A stretch of DNA of 64,000 nucleotides from JBEDUK01 sp963781595 (GTDB lineage Bacteria > Actinomycetota > UBA4738), in the NCBI GenBank assembly GCA_963781595.1, contig CAWAGG010000001.1:372001-436000 (forward strand). Direction: 5' to 3'. Shown here piece after piece: positions 51,776 through 59,422 of this stretch. Position 1 is the first letter of the stretch. Every line of letters begins with the position of its first letter. Under the pieces are notes generated by a model. The model was not told the DNA's origin and ran no database searches. It saw only the letters and a list, made by a program, of their open reading frames with translations. The translations under genes and the position numbers were made by a program.

Positions 51776-52879
51776 GTGAGACGTGTTTCGATAGTCGTGC
51801 TCGCGGTTGTCGCGCTGGCCTGGTCGGTCGCCCCCGCGTTCGCCGCGTCGTGGGCCGTACAGGAGAGCCCAACCCCCGGGACGGGGACCAACGTCGTCTC
51901 GGGCGTCGCCGTGATCTCCTCGAGCGACGTCTGGGCGGCAGGGTACTTCAACGACTACGGCGACGACCATGGCAAGGTCCTGCTGATGCACGACGGCGGC
52001 ACGGGATGGGAGCTCTTCGAGGGTAAGAACCCGGGTCTACAGTCGAGCGAACTCCACGCCGTCGCCGCCGTGGCGTCGGATGACGTGTGGGCCGTCGGGG
52101 AATACGACGACGTCGGGGCAGTGTGCCCGCAGCCCACCCTGATCGAACACTGGAACGGCCGGCGGTGGAAGGTTATCTCGAGCCATGGCCTGCTTCCGTG
52201 CAACAACCTGGAGTCCGTCGCGGCCTTGTCGAGCGACGACGTCTGGGCGGTTGGTGGCACCTTCGATCAGCAGGGCTCGGGATCTGCGCTCGCCCTGCAC
52301 TGGGACGGCACGTTCTGGACCGTCCGCAACGATGGGATCCCTGAGTTCACGCGCTTCGACAGCGTCTCCGCGGACGCGCCGGACGACGTGTGGGCGGTCG
52401 GCGACGTGATCGCTCGCTGGGACGGCACCTCCTGGGAGGTCATGGGTTCGGTCCCGGACGCGAACCACCACGCGATCGCCGCGATCGCGCCGGACGACGT
52501 GTGGGTCGTCGGCACGACCTACCGTGGGCACCACACCCTGACATACACCGAGCACTGGGACGGCACGTCCTGGTCGGTCGTCCCAAGCCCGAACCGGGGA
52601 CGCTCCCGGCAGAACTACCTCACGTCGGTGACAGCGCTAGGCCCCGACGACGTGTGGGCGGTCGGGCGCTGGGTCGGATCCGCCGGGGTGCGGGCGCTTG
52701 TCCTTCACTGGAACGGCCAGGAGTGGAAGGTCCAGTACCCCGAAGACCCGAGCCCGCTCGTGAATTCGCTCGAGGCCGTCAGCGGCCTGGCGGGCACCGG
52801 GCAGCTGTGGGCCGTCGGCGAAGCCGGGGTTCGGACCGGCCAAACGACGACGCTGGTCGAACGACGTGGTGTCGATTGA
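51776..52879 (+). CDS. Secreted propeller-type repeat protein (DDVWAVG repeats)
   Basis: This protein of about 367 residues has a signal peptide (VRRVSIVVLAVVALAWSVAP, cleavage near AFAAS) and repeats of about 45-50 residues with the pattern SSDDVWAVG or PDDVWAVG followed by (H/R)W(D/N)G-x-x-W. This is the photosynthesis-system-II-assembly/Ycf48-like type of blade. It resembles the repeat of the broken gene at 3624-4823 but lacks its paired cysteines. The start could be GTG 51776 or GTG 51749. It lies at the right end of the 3-kb insert. Function unknown. Confidence 0.75.
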   Translation: MRRVSIVVLAVVALAWSVAPAFAASWAVQESPTPGTGTNVVSGVAVISSSDVWAAGYFNDYGDDHGKVLLMHDGGTGWELFEGKNPGLQSSELHAVAAVASDDVWAVGEYDDVGAVCPQPTLIEHWNGRRWKVISSHGLLPCNNLESVAALSSDDVWAVGGTFDQQGSGSALALHWDGTFWTVRNDGIPEFTRFDSVSADAPDDVWAVGDVIARWDGTSWEVMGSVPDANHHAIAAIAPDDVWVVGTTYRGHHTLTYTEHWDGTSWSVVPSPNRGRSRQNYLTSVTALGPDDVWAVGRWVGSAGVRALVLHWNGQEWKVQYPEDPSPLVNSLEAVSGLAGTGQLWAVGEAGVRTGQTTTLVERRGVD

Positions 52880-52918
52880 CCGGAGAACACCCGGTCTTTC
52901 CACATGGCGACGATCGGA

Positions 52919-53264
52919 CTCAGTCCGAACCCGCGTCCCACCACCTGCGGACCCCGTGGTCCTCGGCGATCGCGTTCGCGGCGTTGTACCCGCACGCGCC
53001 GCCGATCGACCCGCCGGGATGCGTCGACGCACCGCACAGGTACACGTTCTGGAACCCGGTCCGGTACGGCTTGTACTCGTTGAACGGCCGGAACACGCCC
53101 AGCTGGTCCTGCGACATCTCGCCGTGGTTCCAGTCCCCGTGGCGCATCGACGGCATCACGCGTTCGATGTCGATCGGCGAGGAGAGGTAGCGCCCCACGA
53201 CGTTCGACGCCTCCAGGCCGCTGTCCAGGTACGGGCGCCAGCGGTCCAGCTGGACCTCGGCGTA
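52919..53264. repeat. Right copy of the 346-bp perfect direct repeat
   Basis: This copy is the 3' end of the intact oxidoreductase gene and matches 49564-49909 base for base as far as I can read. The offset between copies is 3355 bases. Confidence 0.9.
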
Positions 53265-54536
53265 CGACGCCTTGAGCGACTCCCACGCGGCCGAGCCGCC
53301 GTCGCGCAGCTCGTACGGCGCGATCTGTTCGACGAAGCACGACTCCTTGCCCGCAGGCGCGAGCGACGGTTCGAACAGCGACGGGTGCACCGAGAACAGC
53401 CCCGGTCGCCGCGGCGGCACGCCGAGCCGGCAGTCCGACGCGTTGTCGTCCAGGACGTCGAGCGTCTCGCACATCGACACGGCGAAGCACCGCTGGACGC
53501 TCTCGTCCCACGCCGCGGCCTTCCACTGAACTGGCGTGTCCAGCGCCAGGTAGAGGCAGAACATCGACATCGCGTCGTAGCGCCACCGGGCACACGCCTT
53601 CGCCATCGTCGGGTCCAGGTGCTCCTCGCCGAGCAGCTCGAGGAACGTGTGGCGGGGGTCGAGGTTCGACACCAGCAGCGTGTCCGGGCCGAGCGGGATC
53701 CGTTCGCCGGACTCGAGCACCACGCCCGTGGCCGCGCCGCCGGGGCCGTCGACCTCGATCCGCGCGACGGGCGAGTTCACGCGGACCTCACCGTCGTGGG
53801 CCTCCAGGTGCGCCGCCATCGCCTGCGCCAGCCGGACCGAGCCGCCGACGCAGATCGCCCAGCCGTAGGGCTCCATCGAGCCGGCCAGCATCACGGGGTA
53901 GTTCGCGCCGAGGCCGAACACGTCCCCAGTCCCGGCGAGCTGCGCGACCCAGAACCCGATCCACGTCTGGACCTCGGGGTTGTCGAACAGCTGCCGCGCG
54001 AGGTGGTTCGGCGTCGTCATGAACTGCCGTTCGAGCTCCAGGCCCTTCGGTCCGAGCGCCTCCAGCGGCCCAAGGTCCTGCGACGGCGGCACCGGCTGGC
54101 TGAACATCGCCGGGATGAACCCGTCGCGTAGGACCTCCAGGTATGTCGCGTGGACGTCCCGGAAGGTCTCCGCGTCGCCGGCGTCGAACCGCGCGATGTT
54201 CTCCGCGGTCGTCTCCGGGTCGCGCGACGCGATCAGGCAGCGCCCGTCGGGGAAGACGTGGCCGAACTGGTTCTCCGGCCACACGTAGGTCGCGCCGAAG
54301 CGTTCGAGCTCCAGGTCCCGGTACACGGGCCCCATGTGGATGATCCCGTGGAAGTTCGAATGGAAGTTGTGCCGGAACCCCGGCGCGGCGACCTCCTTCG
54401 TCGCGCAGCCGCCGCCGACGACATCGCGGGCCTCCAGGACGAGGACCTTCTTGCCGGCCTTCGCCAGGTAGCATCCGGTCGTCAGCCCGTTGTGCCCGCC
54501 CCCGACGATCACGACGTCATAGCCGCTCTCCGTCAC
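52920..54536 (-). CDS. Phytoene-desaturase-like FAD-dependent oxidoreductase
   Basis: This 538-residue protein opens with the FAD-binding motif DVVIVGGGHNGLTTGCYLAK (residues 7-26), typical of the CrtI/PDH superfamily. It ends with the matching FAD loop NVYLCGASTHPGGSIGGACG. No carotenoid genes are nearby, and proteins of this group act on many lipophilic substrates, so the reaction is unknown. The SDR gene is 22 bases upstream in the same direction. Its last 115 codons are duplicated at 49564-49909. Confidence 0.88.
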   Translation of the reverse strand: MTESGYDVVIVGGGHNGLTTGCYLAKAGKKVLVLEARDVVGGGCATKEVAAPGFRHNFHSNFHGIIHMGPVYRDLELERFGATYVWPENQFGHVFPDGRCLIASRDPETTAENIARFDAGDAETFRDVHATYLEVLRDGFIPAMFSQPVPPSQDLGPLEALGPKGLELERQFMTTPNHLARQLFDNPEVQTWIGFWVAQLAGTGDVFGLGANYPVMLAGSMEPYGWAICVGGSVRLAQAMAAHLEAHDGEVRVNSPVARIEVDGPGGAATGVVLESGERIPLGPDTLLVSNLDPRHTFLELLGEEHLDPTMAKACARWRYDAMSMFCLYLALDTPVQWKAAAWDESVQRCFAVSMCETLDVLDDNASDCRLGVPPRRPGLFSVHPSLFEPSLAPAGKESCFVEQIAPYELRDGGSAAWESLKASYAEVQLDRWRPYLDSGLEASNVVGRYLSSPIDIERVMPSMRHGDWNHGEMSQDQLGVFRPFNEYKPYRTGFQNVYLCGASTHPGGSIGGACGYNAANAIAEDHGVRRWWDAGSD

Positions 54537-54558
54537 GCGTCCGCTCCCTTCGCGAGCC

Positions 54559-55326
54559 TCAGTGGAACCGGTGCCCGCCGTCCACGTTCACGGTCTGCCC
54601 GGTGATGAACGACGCCGCCGGCGACACTAGGTACGCGATCGCCTCGGCGATGTCCTCGGGCTGCCCGCGCCGCTTCACGGCCTGCCCACCGACGATCTCC
54701 TCGAACAGCTCCCCGGTCGGGTCTTCGTCCTGCACACCCTCGGTCTCGATCAGCCCCGGCGTCACGCAGTTCACCGTGATGCCGTGCGCGCCGGCCTCGG
54801 ACGCGAGCGCGCGCGTGAACCCCACGATCCCGCCCTTGCTCGCGATGTACGCGACCATCTCCGGGTAGCCGATGAAGAACGTCGCGCTGCTGACGTTCAC
54901 GATCCGGCCGTAGCCCTGGCGCCGCATCTGCGGGAAGACCGCGTGCGAACAGAGGAACACGCTGTCGAGGTTCGTCGAGAGCACCCGGCGCCACTCCTCG
55001 AACGTCAGCTCCTCGAACGGCGTGTGCGGGTAGATCGCCGCGCAGTTCACCAGGACGTCGATCCGGTCGCGCGCCGCCTGCACGTACATGACGCTGTTCC
55101 GGACGTCGTGCTGGTCGGTGACGTCGACGGCGCGGGTGTCGACGTCGGCGCCGTCGGCCCGCAGCCGGTCCGCGGCCGCGGCACCGGCGTCCGCGTCGCG
55201 GTCGAACAGCATCACCGAGGCGCCATCGGCCGCGAGCCGGCGCGCGGACGCGAACCCGATCCCCCGCGCGCCGCCGGTGACGATCGCCACCTGGCCCGCG
55301 AGCTCCGAACCCCCCTCGCTCCCCAT
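54559..55326 (-). CDS. Short-chain dehydrogenase/reductase
   Basis: This 255-residue classical SDR has the cofactor motif VTGGARGIG (residues 16-24), the NAA-type strand VLVNCAAIYPH near residue 92, and the catalytic Ser146/147, Tyr160 and Lys164 (MVAYIASKGG). It ends with ASFITGQTVNVDGG, as in FabG-like enzymes. NAD(H) is favoured by the acidic FDRDAD after the second strand. It is upstream of the FAD oxidoreductase and probably acts in the same pathway. Confidence 0.92.
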   Translation of the reverse strand: MGSEGGSELAGQVAIVTGGARGIGFASARRLAADGASVMLFDRDADAGAAAADRLRADGADVDTRAVDVTDQHDVRNSVMYVQAARDRIDVLVNCAAIYPHTPFEELTFEEWRRVLSTNLDSVFLCSHAVFPQMRRQGYGRIVNVSSATFFIGYPEMVAYIASKGGIVGFTRALASEAGAHGITVNCVTPGLIETEGVQDEDPTGELFEEIVGGQAVKRRGQPEDIAEAIAYLVSPAASFITGQTVNVDGGHRFH

Positions 55327-55474
55327 GTCGGGTGGGATGCTACCCGCGCGGAACCGGGCCGGGCGTTCCGACCGCGTTCCCGGGCACCGCTCAGTCGGCT
55401 CACAGGAACCGTTGGAAGCATGCGCCGGACCTGGAGATGATCGAGCGGGGCGACACACCACGAGGAGGTTCGAC

Positions 55475-56202
55475 ATGACGGACGGCCGGCGGACGCGGAA
55501 CCGGATCGTGATCGTGGTGGCCGCGGTCGTCGTGCTGGTCGGCGGCGCCTACGCGGCGTTCGCGCTCATCGCGGGCGGCGGCGGGCCACCCCCATCTCGC
55601 TCTCGACCACGGACGGCGCCTCCCCGACCGCCGTCGGCAGTCCCGGCGGCGGGGCAACCTCCGCGAACGACCTGGCCGGGACCTGGAAGGTCACGTCCGA
55701 CGGGTCGTTCGTCGGCTACCGCGTGCGTGAGAAGCTCGGGTTCCTCCCGGCGCCGTCCGACGCGGTGGGTCGAACGTCGGCGGTCGATGGCTCCCTCACG
55801 ATCGACGGCACGAAGCTCACCGCGGTCAAGGTCACCGCCGATCTGACGCAGCTCGAAAGCGACGACTCGCGTCGTGACGGCCGGATGCAGACGATCGGCC
55901 TGGAGACGAACACCTTCCCCACGGCGACGTTCGAACTGACGCAGCCGGTGACGTTCGACTCGGCGCCGAAGGAGGGCGAGGTGGTGAAGGCCTCCGCCAC
56001 CGGCAACCTCACGATCCACGGCACGACGAACCAGGTGACGTTCGACCTCCAGGCGAAGTGGACGCCGGACGGGATCGTGGTCGCCGGCAGCATCCCGATC
56101 GTGATGGCCGACTACGGGATCACGGCCCCGAACGTAGGCGGGTTCGTGAGCGTCGAGGACCACGGCACGATGGAGTTCCAGCTGGTCTTCGTGAAGAGCT
56201 GA
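55475..56202 (+). pseudogene. YceI-family exported protein with a one-base frameshift
   Basis: ATG 55475 follows GAGGAGG and begins a signal anchor (RNRIVIVVAAVVVLVGGAYA). After the Gly-rich stretch at about 55580-55595 (GGGCCACCCCC) the frame must change by one base. The rest then reads DLAGTWKVTSDGSFVGYRVR through to FQLVFVKS at 56202, a complete YceI lipocalin-like domain with LSIDG-type strands and TFPTATFELTQPV. YceI proteins bind isoprenoid-like lipids outside the membrane. A single indel in a C-run or G-run is the cause. Confidence 0.8.
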
Positions 56203-56282
56203 TACACCTCCTGTAGCTCCACCACCTGAGGCCGTGGCTCTGGCATGAAGGAGCCGGTGAGCCCTCTACGCGGGAGGTGATC

Positions 56283-56952
56283 ATGGGCTACATCGGAGGA
56301 AGCCTGCAGCAAGCGTTCGTCGAGCGGATCCGGGGGGTCGACCGAGAACGGCTCTTGGCGGTGCCGATCGACGTCGGCAAGCGGAGCGCCGCGGCGCTCG
56401 TGTGCGACTTCTACGGCGAGCTGGTCGTCGCGCCGTTCACCTTCGCCCTCGACGAGCGAGGCCTCGAGCTGTTCGTGCGCACGGTCGCCGCCGCCGAGGC
56501 CGAGCGGGGGTCGACCTTGGTCAGGGTCGGCTTGGAGTCGGCCGGGCACTATCACCAGAGCCTGCTGGCGAGGCTCGTCGATCTGGCGTTCGATGTCTCG
56601 ATGCTCAACCCGGCCCAGGTCAAGGAGAGCCGTGCTCAGGACCTCCTTCGCTCGCTCAAGTCCGACGCCCGCGACCTCGGAGCGATGGCGGAGCTGCTGA
56701 TCCGGGGCAAGGGCCGCCCCGTGGGGCACCTCGACGAGGCGATGGCGACCCAGGCCGCGCTCTGCGCGCACCGCCGGCGCAAGGTGAAGGCCCGCACCGC
56801 GGTGAAGAACCACGTCCACAAGGGGCTGGATCGGTGTTCCCCGGGCTGTCGGGGTGCTTCGAAGACATCTTGGACACCAGGGTGGGACGGCTGCTGCTCG
56901 CCGAGGGGATGGATCCCTCCCGCGTGCGCCGGCTCGGCCCGGAGCGCCTCCG
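56283..56952 (+). pseudogene. Truncated IS110-family transposase
   Basis: The N-terminal DEDD nuclease domain is present: the first Asp in AVPIDVGKRSA, Glu in VGLESAGHYHQS and two Asp in LKSDARDLGAM. A frameshift near 56831-56842 moves the reading to FPGLSGCFEDILDTRVGRLL. The gene is then cut at 56952 by the left end of the IS3 element, before the C-terminal Transposase_20 domain with its serine. ATG 56283 has GGGAGG upstream. The rest of the IS110 element is not found beyond the IS3 element. It cannot be active. Confidence 0.85.
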
Positions 56953-57006
56953 TGAATCGCCCTGGGAATGGTGGAGGCTCCATCGCTTGGAAAGGAAGAT
57001 GGAGTC

Positions 57007-57339
57007 ATGGCAGCCAACCAGTCCCAGAAGAGGTACCCGCCGGAGCTTCGTGAGCGGGCGATCAGGATGGTCCAGCAGGGCATCGAGGAGAACGGCGGGG
57101 AGCGCTTCGGCGTGGTGACCCGGGTGGCCCGCCAGCTCGGGATCGGCGCGGAGTCGCTGCGCACCTGGGTCCGCCAGGCCGAGGTCGACGCCGGGAGCCG
57201 CTCCGGGGTGAGCACCGAGGAGCGCCGGCGCACGGCCGAGCTCGAGCGGGAGGTCCGCGAGCTCCGCCGGGCCAACGAGATCCTCAAGGCCGCGGCAAGT
57301 TTCTTCGCGCGGGAGCTCGACCCGCGACTGCCGAGGTAG
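57007..57339 (+). CDS. IS3-family transposase OrfA
   Basis: This 110-residue protein has an HTH DNA-binding domain (QKRYPPELRERAIRMVQQGI through RQLGIGAESLRTWVRQAE) and a leucine-zipper-like helix (ELEREVRELRRANEILKAAA). It binds the inverted repeats. Its end (FFARELDPRLPR) lies over the start of OrfB; a -1 slip near 57337 would give the OrfAB transposase (LPR joined to VVAFIEEH). Confidence 0.92.
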   Translation: MAANQSQKRYPPELRERAIRMVQQGIEENGGERFGVVTRVARQLGIGAESLRTWVRQAEVDAGSRSGVSTEERRRTAELEREVRELRRANEILKAAASFFARELDPRLPR

Positions 57340-58223
57340 TGGCCTTCATCGAGGAGCACCGTCACCGATGGGGGGTCGAGCCGATCTGCAGGGTGCTGCA
57401 GTTCGCCCCATCCACCTACTACGCGCACCGGAGCCGCCCTCCGTCGGCCCGGTCGCTCCGCGACGCCGAGCTGAAGCCTGAGATCACCCGGGTCCACCGC
57501 GAGAACTTCTCGGTCTATGGAGCGGAGAAGCTCTGGCGGCAGCTGAACCGGGAGGGCGTCGACGTCGGCCGGGACCGGGTCGCCCGTCTCATGGGCGTCC
57601 TGGGCCTGGAAGGGGTCAGGAGGGGCAAGCGCAGGCGCACCACCGTCGCGGACGCCCAGGCCGCCCGTCCGGCGGACCTGGTCGAGCGCATCTTCGCCGC
57701 TCCGGCTCCGAACCTGCTCTGGGTCTCGGATCTGACCTACGTCTCGACCTGGTCGGGCTTCTGCTACACGTCGTTCATCACCGACGCGTTCTCCCGCATG
57801 ATCGTGGGCTGGAGGGTCTCCTCCTCGCTGCGGGCCGATCTCGCCCTGGACGCCCTGGAGATGGCCATCTGGAGCCGCAAGAGCGCTCTGGAGGGCCTCG
57901 TGCATCACTCCGATCGCGGCGTGCAGTACCTGTCCATCCGCTACACCGAGCGCCTGGCCGAGTGCGGCGCCGTGGCCTCCGTCGGATCCAAGGGGGACAG
58001 CTTCGACAATGCTCTGGCCGAGACCGTGAACGGGCTGTACAAGGCCGAGCTCATCCGTCCCCGGGGCCCTTGGCGCACGGTCGATCAGGTCGAGCTCGCC
58101 ACCGCCGAGTGGGTGGGGTGGTGGAATGAGCGACGGCTACACGGCGCATGTGGCGGCGTCCCACCGGTGGAGTTCGAAGCGGCCTACTATCGGGCGCTCG
58201 CCGAGAGGGAGGAGGTGGCGTAA
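57339..58223 (+). CDS. IS3-family transposase OrfB (integrase core)
   Basis: This 294-residue protein has an HTH_21-type N-terminus (GVEPICRVLQFAPSTYYAHR) and the rve core with the DDE triad: Asp in LLWVSDLTYV, Asp in VHHSDRGVQYLS and Glu in FDNALAETVNGLYKAELI. All catalytic residues are present and the frame is intact, so the element may still be able to move. It is expressed by -1 frameshifting from OrfA or from the GTG at 57339, which overlaps the OrfA stop. Confidence 0.93.
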   Translation: MAFIEEHRHRWGVEPICRVLQFAPSTYYAHRSRPPSARSLRDAELKPEITRVHRENFSVYGAEKLWRQLNREGVDVGRDRVARLMGVLGLEGVRRGKRRRTTVADAQAARPADLVERIFAAPAPNLLWVSDLTYVSTWSGFCYTSFITDAFSRMIVGWRVSSSLRADLALDALEMAIWSRKSALEGLVHHSDRGVQYLSIRYTERLAECGAVASVGSKGDSFDNALAETVNGLYKAELIRPRGPWRTVDQVELATAEWVGWWNERRLHGACGGVPPVEFEAAYYRALAEREEVA

Positions 58224-58263
58224 ACCCAACGTCCCGAGCCTCCATCAAACCCAGGGTGATTCA

Positions 58264-59323
58264 GTGCTTCGCGATGGTCCGCACCGATGCCAGGGGGCAC
58301 GTGCTCAGCAGCCCCACCGTCAGCGGGTACGGACCGGTCCAGTTCCACACCGGGTACAACCTGCCGACGACGGTGTCCGGCAGCCACACGATCGCGATCG
58401 TCGACGCGTTCAGCAACCCGAACGTGCTGGCGAACCTCAACACCTACAACACGCAGTTCGGGCTGCCCAAGTTCAAGAAGTGCACCAAGAAGGTCAAGAC
58501 GAGCTGCCTCGCCGTCCTGAACCAGTTCGGCAAGAAGAAGCCCCTGCCCCCGGGTGACACGGGCTGGGGCCTCGAGATCGCGCTGGACGTCCAGGTGGCC
58601 CACGCGATCTGCCAGAACTGCCGGATCAACCTGTTCGAGGCCAACAGCAGCACGTTCGCCAATCTCGGGGCCGCGGTCAACAAGGCCGCCGCGATGGGTG
58701 CGGACGCCATCTCGAACAGCTACGGGTCCTTCCAGAACGACTGCGGCACGAACGCCGCGTACAACCACCCGAACATCGCGGTCACCGTCTCGGCGGGCGA
58801 CAGCGGGTTCGGGCTCTCCTGCCCGGCCAACCAGAACACGGTCGTGGCGGTCGGTGGAACCCACCTCGTCCTGAACGGCGACAACACGTACAACTCGGAG
58901 TCGGTCTGGAACGGCACGGGTTCGGGTTGCTCCGGCGTCATCTCCGCGCAGTCGTGGCAGACGACGGCCTCGAACTGGGCCGCGATCGGCTGCGGCACGA
59001 AGCGCGGCATGAACGACGTGTCCGCCGACGCCGACCCGGCGACGGGCGCTGCGGTGTTCGACAGCTTCGGCGGGTTCGGCTGGACCGTGGTCGGCGGGAC
59101 GAGCCTGTCTTCCCCGCTGATCGCCGGCGTGTACGCGCTGGCTGGGAACGCATCGTCGTTCACCTACCCGGCGCAGAGCGTCTACCTGTCGCCCGGCAGC
59201 CTGCACGACGTCACGAGCGGCAGCAACGGGTCGTGCGGCGGGTTCCCCCTGCGCTGCAACGCGGGCGTGGGCTACGACCTGCCGACCGGCATCGGGACAC
59301 CGAACGGTCTGGGCGCCTTCTAG
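58264..59323 (+). pseudogene. S53 (sedolisin-type) peptidase, 5'-truncated by the IS element
   Basis: The remaining protein starts at the IS edge with CFAMVRTDARGHVLSS and keeps the peptidase core. The Glu-x3-Asp pair is in GLEIALDVQVAHAICQNC, an oxyanion region follows in AISNSYGSF, and the serine is in GGTSLSSPLIAGVYAL. Relatives have a signal peptide and more N-terminal sequence before the CFA block. Those are missing because the right inverted repeat of the IS3 element adjoins it. ATG 58274 could start a cytoplasmic product of 349 residues, but it would lack export. The catalytic part is otherwise intact. Confidence 0.8.
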
Positions 59324-59345
59324 CAGGTCGTTCGAAAGCTCCACC

Positions 59346-59380
59346 GAAGAAGGGAGGGGGCGCGAGCCCCCTCCCTCTTC
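59346..59380. terminator. Bidirectional terminator between peptidase and nitrilase genes
   Basis: A ten-base perfect stem GGGAGGGGGC/GCCCCCTCCC (59352-59361 with 59366-59375, loop GCGA) is extended by GAAGA on the left and TCTTC on the right with one bulged A. It lies between convergent genes and has pyrimidine-rich tails in both directions. Confidence 0.75.
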
Positions 59381-59422
59381 ATGTCTGGAACCGCATGCGC
59401 GGCCCGGCCCCGGTATCGCCCC

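Larger units (their letters stand above)
49910..52918. mobile_element. 3.0-kb insert bounded by the 346-bp direct repeats
   Basis: The segment between the two repeat copies contains a decayed Rieske fragment, an exported protein gene with visibly lower GC content and a different codon pattern, and a secreted propeller gene. No integrase, transposase or relaxase is visible in it. The arrangement of a truncated copy on one side and an intact gene on the other is what single-crossover integration of a circle, or insertion of an integrative element at a gene 3' end, would produce. A tandem duplication or an assembly join is also possible. Confidence 0.5.
56953..58263. mobile_element. IS3-family insertion sequence, 1311 bp
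   Basis: The element is bounded by inverted repeats of about 28 bases with four mismatches. Both ends begin TGAATC and share the blocks CCCTGGG and TGGAGGCTC (left 56953-56980, right 58236-58263, inverted). TGA at the tips and two overlapping transposase frames are typical of IS3. The flanking bases (CCG before, GTG after) do not form a direct target repeat. Confidence 0.88.

Noticed and set aside
49910..52918. The 3-kb insert as a classical transposon or integron cassette
   Set aside because: There are no inverted repeats at its ends, no transposase or integrase gene, and no attC-like hairpin. The flanking direct repeats are gene sequence and far longer than target duplications.
59346..59380. 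The GC-rich hairpin as an IS-related or attachment site
   Set aside because: It is over 1 kb from the IS end, centred between two convergent stops, with pyrimidine-rich tails; a bidirectional terminator explains it better.
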